A program made the position numbers and the translations under genes. This document shows, in pieces, positions 16,482-24,140 of a DNA stretch of 49,517 nucleotides (the first letter of the stretch is position 1; each line of letters begins with the position of its first letter). Source of the DNA: an uncultured Collinsella sp. (GTDB taxonomy: Bacteria; Actinomycetota; Coriobacteriia; Coriobacteriales; Coriobacteriaceae); NCBI GenBank assembly GCA_958429225.1, contig CAUAJB010000006.1, positions 1-49,517 on the forward strand. Reading direction: 5' to 3'. The notes beneath the pieces were generated by a model. The model was not told the origin of the DNA. It saw nothing but the letters and a program-made list of their open reading frames with translations, and did no database searches.

Positions 16482-17531
16482 CTAGAGGAACATCATGAAC
16501 AGCTTGGCCATGACAAAGCTGATGAGTCCGCAGGCGGGGAAGGTGAAGAACCAGGTGAACATCATGTCCTTAACGACGCCGAAGTTGATGGCCGAGAGGC
16601 GCTTGACGGCACCGACGCCCATGATGGCACAGGTCTTGATGTGCGTGGAGGACACGGGGATGCCGGTAAGGGTGGCAAGCAGCAGGTTCGCGGCGCCCGC
16701 GAGGTCGGCGGAGAAGCCCTGATACTTCTCGAGCTTAACCATGCTCTGGCCGACGGACTTGATGATGCGCTCGCCGCCCACGCTGGTGCCAATGCCCATG
16801 GTGGCCGAGCACAGCAGCATGATCCAGATGGGGATGCCGGCGTCGCCGACGCTGGTCTGGCCGTTGGCGAAGGCGACACCTAAAAAGAGCACGCCGATGA
16901 ACTTCTGTCCATCCTGCGCGCCGTGCATAAAGCTCATGGCCGCAGCGCTCGCGATCTGAGCGTATTTAAAGAAGACATTGGCACGTCGCCTGTTGGCGGC
17001 GGCAAACAGAATCGAGACGAGTTTGCACAGGACCCAGCCCATGACAAAGCCCAGGCCGATGGAGAGCGCCAGGCCGTAGATGACCTTCATCCACTCGTGG
17101 ACGTTGACGCTGCTCGCGCCGCCGAGGGCTATAGCGGCACCGGTCAGGCCGGCGATAAGGCTGTGGCTTTGCGAGGTGGGGATGCCAAAACGCGACGCTG
17201 TGGCGCCGTAGACGACGATGGAGAACAGGGCCGCGCACAGGCAGGCGAGCGCCATGGTGCTGTTTCCGCCAAAGTCAACGATATGCGAGATGGTGTTGGC
17301 GACGCTCGCGTTAAAGTGCGTCATGATGAGCACGCCGAGGAAGTTGAATGCGGCGCTCATGAGAATGGCGGCGCGGGCGGGCATGCAACGCGTAGTGACG
17401 CAGGTCGCGATGGCGTTGGGCGCGTCGGTCCATCCATTGACGAAGATGGCGCCCAACGCGAGGATCACGGTGACGGCAAGGACTGGGTTCGACACAATTT
17501 GGCCGAGGAAGGTTGAGAACGTTACGTCCAT
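16482..17531 (-). CDS. pitA: Low-affinity inorganic phosphate transporter PitA
   Basis: PitA is a proton-coupled permease that takes up metal-phosphate complexes. The 349-residue protein has about ten membrane helices and the two inverted PHO4-family signatures: NGWTDAPNAIATCVTTRCM near the N-terminus and MSFMHGAQDGQKFIGVLF in the second half. Family members typically read GxNDxxNA and GxNDxQK at these places. Here the first is GWTDAPNA and the second GAQDGQK, a Coriobacteria/Firmicutes-like variant. The start has only a weak ribosome site (GAGAAAG). Confidence 0.93.
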   Translation of the reverse strand: MDVTFSTFLGQIVSNPVLAVTVILALGAIFVNGWTDAPNAIATCVTTRCMPARAAILMSAAFNFLGVLIMTHFNASVANTISHIVDFGGNSTMALACLCAALFSIVVYGATASRFGIPTSQSHSLIAGLTGAAIALGGASSVNVHEWMKVIYGLALSIGLGFVMGWVLCKLVSILFAAANRRRANVFFKYAQIASAAAMSFMHGAQDGQKFIGVLFLGVAFANGQTSVGDAGIPIWIMLLCSATMGIGTSVGGERIIKSVGQSMVKLEKYQGFSADLAGAANLLLATLTGIPVSSTHIKTCAIMGVGAVKRLSAINFGVVKDMMFTWFFTFPACGLISFVMAKLFMMFL

Positions 17532-17780
17532 ATATGGGCTTTCTCGAAGTTTGCAGACACGTTACAAAAACATGATAAATCGTATCACCTCCTGCGGGTT
17601 TCTTTGCCGAGTTCTGATGGGAGAAGTAATTTTTTGGCACTAAAATTGAATATTAGCCCTGTTGACCGTGGGTGTTCTTTTTGCTATCACGCCATGCGGA
17701 CACGCGCGTTCGCTCCGACACTCCAAAACCACAGTCTGTTCGCTTTACAATATGCAAACATGCGTTCGATAATGGGGGGC

Positions 17781-18119
17781 ATGGAATATCGACAGACAGA
17801 TGGCAAAACTCGGCGCGTGCACAAGCAGTATGTGGACGTTGTGGCTCGCATCCTCGCGGGCGGACAGGTCGTGCCGGTCACCGTCTGCTGGGTCGACGGT
17901 CGCTGCTTTACAATTGACGAGATTGTCTCGTCCACGGGCTTTGGCTTAACGGTTCACGGTGTTCGTACGGCAACGTATAAGGTTCGTTTTGGCGGGCATG
18001 CGACCGAGTTGTATCTGGAGGACCAGGCGTGCGGACGGCCGGACGGCTCGCAGGCCCACGTGATGCGTTGGTGGGTCTGGGCGTTTGATCGTACGCTTGA
18101 GGGCGAGCGCCGTAGGTAA
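17781..18119 (+). CDS. Small DUF6504-like protein of unknown function
   Basis: This is a predicted 112-residue soluble protein with no signal or membrane segment. The pattern QYVDVVARILAGGQVVPVTVCWVDGRCFTIDEI, then a region like YKVRFGGHATELYLED and a Trp-rich RWWVWAFD end, resembles small beta-rich proteins grouped as DUF6504; that link is from memory and uncertain. The open frame reaches back to 17604, but the residues before about 17760 are not family-like. ATGs at 17760, 17772 and 17781 are all possible. GGGGGG at 17774-17779 is very close to the last one, so the start is not settled. Confidence 0.6.
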   Translation: MEYRQTDGKTRRVHKQYVDVVARILAGGQVVPVTVCWVDGRCFTIDEIVSSTGFGLTVHGVRTATYKVRFGGHATELYLEDQACGRPDGSQAHVMRWWVWAFDRTLEGERRR

Positions 18120-18164
18120 GGACGCACGGCGTTCGGGTACAATGACAGGAATCTTGTCAGCTAC

Positions 18165-18190
18165 TGCGCCGTTATTTGTGGCGCTTTTTG
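18165..18190 (+). terminator. Terminator between the DUF6504-like and Bax-inhibitor genes
   Basis: GCGCC and GGCGC pair around a ten-base loop and are followed by TTTTT. The T-run abuts the AAAGGA ribosome site of the next gene. Confidence 0.55.
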
Positions 18191-18203
18191 AAAGGACGAA
18201 CCT

Positions 18204-18899
18204 ATGAACGATATCCAGGGCTATCAGAACGGCCCCGTCGAGAGCGGCGCAAGCCGCGCCAAGGAGATGTCGCCGCGCGCGTACAATCTCGCCATGTCTG
18301 CCCTGATCTTCTTGGGCTTTTGCGCCATGGGCGCCGGCGCCTACTTTACGAGCACCATGTCGTTTGCGCGCATGATGATGAGCGGCGCCGCCTTGCCGCT
18401 GGTCTTTGGCTCGTTTGTTTTGACCATCGTCGGTATGGTCATGATGTCGGCCGCCGCCAGCAAGCAGTCCGTGGGCCTGTCCCTTGTGGGCTACGTAATC
18501 TTTGCGAGTACCTTTGGCCTGACCGCGTCGTTTGGCCTTGCCAACTACGACCTGCCCACCATCAACACTGCCTTTATCGCCACGGCCGCCATCACCTTTG
18601 TCTTTGGCGCCTTGGGCGTGACGTTCCCCAAGTTTTTCCAGCGCGTATATGGCATCGGTTTTGGCATTCTGCTCGCCACTATTCTGGTTGAGATCGTGCT
18701 GATGTTCATGGGCGTCTCGCAGACCATCACCGATCTGATCGTGATCGTGGTGTTCGCCGGCTTTATTGGCTACGACACCTATGTTGCCACGACGGTGCCG
18801 CCTACGCTGCCCAACGCCGTGCTCATGGCGTCCAATCTGTTCGTGGATATTATCAACGTGTTCCTGCGCATCCTGAACATCCTTGGCCGTCGCGACTAG
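18204..18899 (+). CDS. Bax inhibitor-1 / YccA-family membrane protein
   Basis: This is a 231-residue member of the BI-1 (TMBIM/UPF0005) family, with about 25 cytoplasmic N-terminal residues and seven predicted membrane helices. The C-terminal end FAGFIGYDTY...ALMAxNLFVDIINVFLRILNILGRRD-type pattern is diagnostic: the Asp pair around GYDTY and the NLFVDIINVFLRIL segment. Bacterial homologues are linked to membrane stress or pH-dependent calcium leak, but the role here is not established. AAAGGA precedes the ATG. A terminator follows at 18945. Confidence 0.93.
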   Translation: MNDIQGYQNGPVESGASRAKEMSPRAYNLAMSALIFLGFCAMGAGAYFTSTMSFARMMMSGAALPLVFGSFVLTIVGMVMMSAAASKQSVGLSLVGYVIFASTFGLTASFGLANYDLPTINTAFIATAAITFVFGALGVTFPKFFQRVYGIGFGILLATILVEIVLMFMGVSQTITDLIVIVVFAGFIGYDTYVATTVPPTLPNAVLMASNLFVDIINVFLRILNILGRRD

Positions 18900-18944
18900 T
18901 GGCGAATTGCGGCGGTGCTTGCCGTGCGTGTAAATCGATGCGAA

Positions 18945-18972
18945 AGGCGGTCCTTCGGGGCCGTCTTTTTTG
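18945..18972 (+). terminator. Rho-independent terminator
   Basis: GGCGGTC and GGCCGTC form a 7-bp stem (two G-U pairs) with a TTCGG-type loop, followed by TTTTTT. It ends the BI-1 transcript. Confidence 0.8.
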
Positions 18973-19036
18973 TACGCGGCGGGGTATCATGGATGGGAAA
19001 AGCCGATAGCGGCAGCGACAGGAAAGGTGACCATGT

Positions 19037-20170
19037 ATGGCAGACGTCGACAACAGGAACCGTAACCGCAGGTCCAACCGAGCGGGTCAGCCCAATCCCA
19101 AGCGCGAGGCCCGTGCCAAGGCCGCCGAGCGTCACGTGGCAACTGTGTCCGAAGCGTGCGCCAAGGATATCGAGCGTTCGCTTGACGGTGTTCGCGAGTT
19201 TGACGGTATGCCTGCCGGCTTTGTCGCGGCGATGAAGGCCAAGGTTCAGAGTGCTGTGGCCGCCGAAGAACAGGTTGCCGAGGACGTCGAGGGCGCGGAG
19301 GCTGCCGAGACCGAGGCAGCGCCTGAGACCGAGGCAGCGCCTGAGCCCGTCGAGGAGCCTGCCGAGGAAATCGCTGAAGCTGAGTCCGCGCCTGCTGAGG
19401 AGCCCGCTCCGGTTCTGCCCGAGGTCACCGTGCTCGGTGCCTCCGCCACGCAGGCCATCCTGGACAACGGTCGTGGCTATGCGCAATTCTGCGACATGGC
19501 CGTGCTCGCCTTTGCCTCGTTCACCAACCCGGGCGGTGGCTATATTCAGGGTTATCTGGGCCAGGAGGCCACGCTGTGCGCCGATTCGTATCTGTACAAC
19601 GTTCTCGACAAGCAGCGCAAATGGTACGGCGAGAACCGTCGCCGCAACATCAACTGCGAGCTTTACCGAAACCGTGCGCTGGTGGTGCCTGCGGTACGCT
19701 TCGACCGCAACCACGTGCATGCGTATGCCGACGTAATCGTTGCCGCCGCGCCCAACGTCAAGCGCGCTCGCCAGGAGTATCGCGTGGGTGACGATGCCCT
19801 GCTGGACGCCCTGCGCGACCGCATTCGCTTTGTACTTGCCATCTGCGACGAGCTAGGTCGCGAGAAGCTCGTGCTGGGCGCTTGGGGCTGCGACAACAAT
19901 GGCTTTGACGCAGAGGCCGTGGCCGAGCTCTTCCGCAAGGAGCTCGCGTCGGGCGACTTTAAGGTCAAGCAAGTCTTCTTTGCCGTGCCTTCTACGCGCT
20001 GGGATGAGGATTTTGCCAAGTTCGAGCACGTGCTGGCAAACTTCCCCGAGCGCAACGAGGAGTCCTATGCCCAGGTTGCCGCTCGCGCTGCGGCAGCTCG
20101 CGCCGCCGAGCAGGCCCAGGCTGCTACCGAGGATGATGAGGACGAGGACGATTGGCGCAAGTACCTGTAA
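19037..20170 (+). CDS. TIGR02452/PARG-like (macro-fold) protein with altered QEA motif
   Basis: This is a 377-residue protein. The first ~65 residues are basic and probably disordered (RNRNRRSNRAGQ). A helical, acidic, Ala/Glu/Pro-rich linker extends to about residue 130. A microbial-PARG / TIGR02452 domain follows: FASFTNPGGGYIQGYLGQEA, LCADSYLYNVL, IVAAAPN, LVLGAWGCDNNGFD. Family enzymes cut ADP-ribose chains using GGG-X6-8-QEE. Here GGG is at 166-168 and the second motif reads Q176-E177-A178, so the usual second Glu is missing. The C-terminus is acidic (DDEDEDDW). Start at 19037 follows AGGAAAGG. Binding or altered activity is possible. Confidence 0.8.
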   Translation: MADVDNRNRNRRSNRAGQPNPKREARAKAAERHVATVSEACAKDIERSLDGVREFDGMPAGFVAAMKAKVQSAVAAEEQVAEDVEGAEAAETEAAPETEAAPEPVEEPAEEIAEAESAPAEEPAPVLPEVTVLGASATQAILDNGRGYAQFCDMAVLAFASFTNPGGGYIQGYLGQEATLCADSYLYNVLDKQRKWYGENRRRNINCELYRNRALVVPAVRFDRNHVHAYADVIVAAAPNVKRARQEYRVGDDALLDALRDRIRFVLAICDELGREKLVLGAWGCDNNGFDAEAVAELFRKELASGDFKVKQVFFAVPSTRWDEDFAKFEHVLANFPERNEESYAQVAARAAAARAAEQAQAATEDDEDEDDWRKYL

Positions 20171-20195
20171 TCGGTACGTGCTGACAGATAGGTCG

Positions 20196-20231
20196 AGCCG
20201 GCGGGAGAGGCTGCTTCCGTCGGCTTTTTAC
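20196..20231 (+). terminator. Rho-independent terminator after the PARG-like gene
   Basis: GCCGGCGGGAG and CTTCCGTCGGC pair (with G-U wobble) around a short loop and are followed by TTTTTA. Confidence 0.75.
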
Positions 20232-20248
20232 TGAGCGAGGGGCTTACG

Positions 20249-20908
20249 ATGAAAAACGTTCTATGCTTTGGCGACAGCAACACCTATGGTTACGATCCGG
20301 CGGGCATGCGCGACGGCACCGCGGTGCGCTATGCGCAGGATGTGCGCTGGTGTGGCGTGGCCCAACGTGACTTAGGCGAGGGCTGGCATGTGATTGAGGA
20401 GGGGCTCAACGGCCGCACGACGGTACGCGACGACATGTGCCATCTGGACACTAACCTCAACGGCATTCGCGCGCTTCCGATGCTGCTCGAGGCCCATAAG
20501 CCGCTGGACGCCATTGTAATCATGCTGGGCACCAACGACTGTAAGACGGTCTTTAACGTGACAGCTTCCGATATCGCCCGTGGCGCCATGGCACTGATTC
20601 GCGCCGTCCGCGCGTTTCCGTGGACCGACGCTGCGCCTTGTCCGCGCATTCTGCTGATGGCTCCTATCAAGATCAAGCCGCAGATCGCCGATGTGTATAT
20701 GACCGACTTTGACGAGCGCTCCGTCGAGGCCTCGGAGCATTTTGGCGAGTACTACGCACATGTGGCTGGGCAGTTTGGTTGCGACTTTTTGAATGCCGCC
20801 GACTTTGCCGAGCCGGGCGATATCGACTATTTGCATATGATGCCCGAAAGCCACGAGAGCCTGGGTCACGCCGTGGCAGCCAAGCTCCAAGAGATGCTCG
20901 GTGAGTAG
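20249..20908 (+). CDS. SGNH/GDSL-family hydrolase
   Basis: This is a 219-residue cytoplasmic-looking esterase/acetylhydrolase of the SGNH fold. All four blocks are present: FGDSNTYGYDP (nucleophile Ser10), GLNGRTT (block II/III), MLGTNDCK (oxyanion Asn) and a C-terminal Asp/His region at LHMMPESHESLGHA. The GDSNTxGxxP block and the NGRTT motif are typical of arylesterase-like members that act on small acetyl or acyl esters; the true substrate is unknown. No signal peptide. GAGGGG precedes the ATG. It converges on thiD across a shared hairpin. Confidence 0.9.
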   Translation: MKNVLCFGDSNTYGYDPAGMRDGTAVRYAQDVRWCGVAQRDLGEGWHVIEEGLNGRTTVRDDMCHLDTNLNGIRALPMLLEAHKPLDAIVIMLGTNDCKTVFNVTASDIARGAMALIRAVRAFPWTDAAPCPRILLMAPIKIKPQIADVYMTDFDERSVEASEHFGEYYAHVAGQFGCDFLNAADFAEPGDIDYLHMMPESHESLGHAVAAKLQEMLGE

Positions 20909-20914
20909 TGCGAT

Positions 20915-20959
20915 CCCAAGCCGCCGCAAAGGTGTCTGTCCCCTTTGCGGCGGTTTGGG
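20915..20959. terminator. Bidirectional terminator between the SGNH hydrolase and thiD
   Basis: 18-nt arms (20915-20932 and 20942-20959) pair with one G-U, around a 9-nt loop GTGTCTGTC. Both ends carry short runs suited to either strand. It separates convergent genes. Confidence 0.75.
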
Positions 20960-20968
20960 CTGCGAATC

Positions 20969-21799
20969 TTAATACTGCCACATGTGATTGACGGGGCCGG
21001 AACCTTTGCCCATGTTCAGGCCGGCGGCCAGAGCGCCTGTCAGGTATGCCTTGCCCGCGTTGACGGCGTCGGCAAGATCCATGCCCTGGGCCAGCGCGCA
21101 GGCGATGGCGGACGAGAGCGTGCAGCCGGTGCCGTGCGTGTTGTCGGTCTCGATGCGCTTGTGGCGGAACCACGTGGTGAGTGGATCTCCCAGATGGTTG
21201 CCCTCGTCATCGAGTGGCGCGGGTTCGGCCAGTACATCGTTGGCCTCGTTGACAAGATGCCCACCCTTAACGAGGGATGCGCAGCCAAAGCGGCGGGTGA
21301 GGAGCATGGCGGCATTTTGCTGCGTGCGCTCGGAGTCGACCTCGTAGTCGAGCAGGGCCATGGCCTCGGGAATATTGGGCGTGATAACCGTCGCTAGCGG
21401 GAACAGGCGGCGGGTGAGCGCCTCGGCGGCATCTTCGGCAATCAGCCGTGCGCCCGAGGTGGCTACCATGACGGGGTCGACGACCACGTTTGTCGCGTTC
21501 CAGGAGCTCAGGCGGTCGGCGATAACATCGATAATCTCGGCAGAGGAAACCATGCCAATCTTGACGGCTTTGGGGCGGATATCGTCAAAAACGGCATCGA
21601 TCTGCGCCGCGACAATATCCGGGGAGATGTTCTGCACGGCGGTGACGCCCAGGGTGTTCTGTGCGGTGATGGCGGTGATGGCCGTCTCGGCATACAGGCG
21701 GTGCGCCGTGATGGTCTTGATGTCGGCCTGAATGCCGGCGCCACCGCTGGAATCGGATCCTGCGATGGATAGAACGGCAGGTACCTTACTGCGATCCAT
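20969..21799 (-). CDS. thiD: Hydroxymethylpyrimidine / phosphomethylpyrimidine kinase ThiD
   Basis: ThiD phosphorylates HMP and HMP-P to HMP-PP for thiamin assembly. The 276-residue ribokinase-fold protein has SIAGSDSSGGAGIQADIKT at the N-terminus and DPVMVATSGA in the middle. VITPNIPEA and the C-terminal THGTGCTLSSAIA (anion hole and catalytic Asp region) follow. Every family motif is present. AAGGGAG precedes the ATG. It lies 177 bp downstream of thiC in the same orientation, with a hairpin and a TATAAT hexamer in between, so it may be transcribed both with thiC and on its own. Confidence 0.95.
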   Translation of the reverse strand: MDRSKVPAVLSIAGSDSSGGAGIQADIKTITAHRLYAETAITAITAQNTLGVTAVQNISPDIVAAQIDAVFDDIRPKAVKIGMVSSAEIIDVIADRLSSWNATNVVVDPVMVATSGARLIAEDAAEALTRRLFPLATVITPNIPEAMALLDYEVDSERTQQNAAMLLTRRFGCASLVKGGHLVNEANDVLAEPAPLDDEGNHLGDPLTTWFRHKRIETDNTHGTGCTLSSAIACALAQGMDLADAVNAGKAYLTGALAAGLNMGKGSGPVNHMWQY

Positions 21800-21844
21800 G
21801 TTCGCTCCCTTGTTCGGTCGGATTCAAATGGGTCTCCTGCCTGC

Positions 21845-21886
21845 ATTATAAAGTTGCCCGGGCCGGCTGTATGCCGATCCCGGGCG
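21845..21886 (-). promoter_or_regulatory. Hairpin and -10 element between thiC and thiD
   Basis: On the minus strand GCCCGGG at the thiC side pairs with CCCGGGC (21879-21885 with 21856-21862), with extra pairs inside. It is followed by TATAAT at 21850-21845. The hairpin could end thiC transcripts and the hexamer could start thiD transcripts. No convincing -35 is visible. Confidence 0.4.
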
Positions 21887-21976
21887 GGTGGTGCAATCTT
21901 TACGCAAATGTAAGAAAATGTTCACATGTCAACAATTGACGAACACCTTGTGGCCGATTGTGGCTCCGTTGGCGAG

Positions 21977-23311
21977 TTAATCCTCCATACCGAGGTCGAT
22001 CGTCGTGCCCTCAAACACTTTGTTGACGGTGCGGACGGCGCACATCTTGCCACACATGGTACAAGTGCCCTCGGTGGCGGCAGGGGATTCCTCGTAGCGC
22101 TTCTTGCCGGTAACCGGGTCGAGCGCGCATTCCCACATGGCGTCCCAGTCGAGCTTGCGGCGTGCCTGGCCCATCTTGTCGTCCATGTCGCGGGCGTGCG
22201 GCACCTTCTTGGCGATATCGGCGGCGTGCGCGGCAATCTTGGTGGCCATGAGGCCGTCGAGCACGTCCTGGGCGTCGGGCAGACACAGGTGCTCGGCCGG
22301 CGTCACGTAGCACAGGAAGTCGGCGCCGGAGCTCGCGGAGATGGCGCCACCGATGGCGGCGGTGATGTGGTCGTAGCCCACGCCGATATCGGTCACCAGC
22401 GGCCCGAGTACATAGAACGGTGCATTGTGGCACAGGCGCTTCTGCAGCTTCATGTTGGCGGCGATCTCGTCGAGCGCCATGTGGCCCGGACCCTCGACCA
22501 TGACCTGGACGCCGGCGGCCCATGCGCGCTTGCACAGCTTGCCCAGCTCGATCATCTCGGCGGTCTCGGTGGCATCGTTGGAGTCGTACAGGCAGCCCGG
22601 GCGGCAGGAATCGCCGAGCGAGATGGTCACGTCGTACTCGTGGCAGATTTCGAGCACCTCGTCGTAGAACTCGTAGAAGGGGTTCTCGTTACCGGTGACT
22701 TCCATCCAGCCAAACAGCAGCGAGCCGCCGCGGCTGACGATGTTCATCAGGCGTCCGGTCTCCTTAAAGGTCTTGATGACCGACTTGTTGATGCCACAGT
22801 GGATGGTCATAAAGTCCACGCCGTCCTCGGCATGCGCGCGCACGACCTCGAGCAGGTCGTCCTTGGTGAGCTTGACCAGCGGCTTTTCCATATAGCCGAT
22901 GGCGTCATACATGGGGACGGTGCCCACCATGAGCGGCGTCTCGTCGATGAGCTGCTGGCGGAACTGGCGCGTCTTGCCCGAGTTGGAGAGGTCCATGATG
23001 GCGTCGGCGCCAAAGTCCTCGGCAATCTTGACCTTCTTCCATTCCTCGGCGGCATCGGCCTTGTCGCCCGAGATGCCCAAGTTGACGTTGACCTTGGTGG
23101 ACAGGCCCTCGCCGACACCAAAGGCGCGCATGCCCTTTTTGATGTGCACGATGTTGGCGGGGATGGCGATGCGGCCGTCGGCCACGCGCTCGCGGATGTA
23201 TTCGGGGTCGCGATGCTCGCGCTCGGCGACCTCCTTCATCTGCGGTGTGATCTGCCCTGCGCGGGCGAAGTCGATTTGCGTGACGAGCTTGGGCTCGGTC
23301 TGTGTGCTCAT
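21977..23311 (-). CDS. thiC: Phosphomethylpyrimidine synthase ThiC
   Basis: ThiC is the radical-SAM enzyme that rearranges AIR to HMP-P. The 444-residue protein is the shorter bacterial form. Motifs include NPFYEFYDEVLEICHEYDVTISLGD, SCRPGC, MVEGPGHM and GPLVTDIGVGYDH. The C-terminal 4Fe-4S site is CTMCGKMC, the C-X2-C-X4-C pattern typical of ThiC. I chose the ATG at 23311 because GGGAG, part of the riboswitch 3' end, lies about nine bases before it; an ATG at 23335 lies inside the riboswitch. Regulated by the TPP riboswitch at 23319-23411. Confidence 0.97.
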   Translation of the reverse strand: MSTQTEPKLVTQIDFARAGQITPQMKEVAEREHRDPEYIRERVADGRIAIPANIVHIKKGMRAFGVGEGLSTKVNVNLGISGDKADAAEEWKKVKIAEDFGADAIMDLSNSGKTRQFRQQLIDETPLMVGTVPMYDAIGYMEKPLVKLTKDDLLEVVRAHAEDGVDFMTIHCGINKSVIKTFKETGRLMNIVSRGGSLLFGWMEVTGNENPFYEFYDEVLEICHEYDVTISLGDSCRPGCLYDSNDATETAEMIELGKLCKRAWAAGVQVMVEGPGHMALDEIAANMKLQKRLCHNAPFYVLGPLVTDIGVGYDHITAAIGGAISASSGADFLCYVTPAEHLCLPDAQDVLDGLMATKIAAHAADIAKKVPHARDMDDKMGQARRKLDWDAMWECALDPVTGKKRYEESPAATEGTCTMCGKMCAVRTVNKVFEGTTIDLGMED

Positions 23312-23318
23312 TGGCACG

Positions 23319-23411
23319 GCTCCCTTCGTTGGCATTACCCATATCAGGTTTGCGGGTCAGGGCGGGCGCGCCCAGTCTCAGCCTGCCGTCTTGTCCTGCA
23401 AGCTCCCCGTT
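23319..23411 (-). promoter_or_regulatory. TPP (THI-box) riboswitch upstream of thiC
   Basis: On the minus strand the region shows the THI-box order: ACGGGGAGC at the 5' side, GGCTGAGA in the pyrimidine-sensing core, ACCCGCAAACCTGATATGGG, then TAATGCCAACGAAGGGAG. The last element, which pairs in the TPP-bound form, contains the GGGAG that serves as the thiC ribosome site. Control at translation start is therefore the simplest reading. Confidence 0.92.
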
Positions 23412-23482
23412 TATGTGGTGGGCTCAAGTATAGCTCGAATGGGTACGATTGACCTAACGAGCGTGCCTGTGGGGAGGTGTAC

Positions 23483-24004
23483 ATGGAAGACAAGCATCTA
23501 TATCGAGAGACGCAATGGGATGTATCGGCCGAGGAGAGCCGCGCGCACCATGGCCTTGTCGCGATTGGCTTTGCGGTGCTTGCCGTGCTGGTGATTGCCT
23601 TTTTTATTTGGACGTTTGGCGGTCGCGGCGGCGCCACCTGGGAGTTCGAGGTTGATGATAGCCTGCCGATCATGACGGTGAGGAGCACTGGCGGTAATGC
23701 CAATACGCTCGCCGTTCCGGGCGATTATTGGTACCCGCGCGATGAGTTTGTGCAGTTACAGCTGAGTGGTGGGTCCATTCCAGGTGAAGAAATCGAACGC
23801 GTGACGTTTGACGCGACGCTCAAAACGCTCACGGTGAAGCTCAAAGATCAAGGAGATGCGCCCACGACGATGGATATCGCGCTGACGGAATGGCGCCTGG
23901 AGCCCCCGGCGGGTGTTGCGGTGTCCGAGGTGGAGCATGTCAAGATTACCTATCAGGACGGCTCGACAAACGGGATTGCAAAGGCCGACGGCCTAGCAGA
24001 ATAG
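23483..24004 (+). CDS. Membrane-anchored protein of unknown function
   Basis: I do not recognise this 173-residue protein. It has about 27 hydrophilic N-terminal residues and one membrane helix (GLVAIGFAVLAVLVIAFFIWTF). An extracytoplasmic domain of ~120 residues follows, rich in beta-forming and charged residues, with WEFEVDDSLPIMTVRS and repeated VT/LTV stretches; it lacks Cys. GGGGAGG at 23471-23477 fixes the ATG at 23483. The next gene is convergent, so it is monocistronic, and palindrome copy A lies just after its stop. Confidence 0.75.
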   Translation: MEDKHLYRETQWDVSAEESRAHHGLVAIGFAVLAVLVIAFFIWTFGGRGGATWEFEVDDSLPIMTVRSTGGNANTLAVPGDYWYPRDEFVQLQLSGGSIPGEEIERVTFDATLKTLTVKLKDQGDAPTTMDIALTEWRLEPPAGVAVSEVEHVKITYQDGSTNGIAKADGLAE

Positions 24005-24032
24005 GTGTCGCACCTAGCCGGCCAAATCATAA

Positions 24033-24100
24033 AAGTTGCGGTGGAATAGTTCCCGTTTGTGCGATAAAAGGCTCAAATAGGAACTATTACACCGCAAGTT
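24033..24100. repeat. 68-bp palindromic element, copy A
   Basis: Starts AAGTTGCGGTGGAATA and ends with the inverse TATTACACCGCAAGTT, with a variable inner stem (AGTTCC / GGAACT). It lies between convergent genes. It is one of three copies in the window (24033, 24970, 45893). The tips are conserved while the core differs but still pairs. Confidence 0.85.
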
Positions 24101-24140
24101 ATATAGAGAAGGCTGAGCGGGTCAGTTTTGGGTGGCGGCT

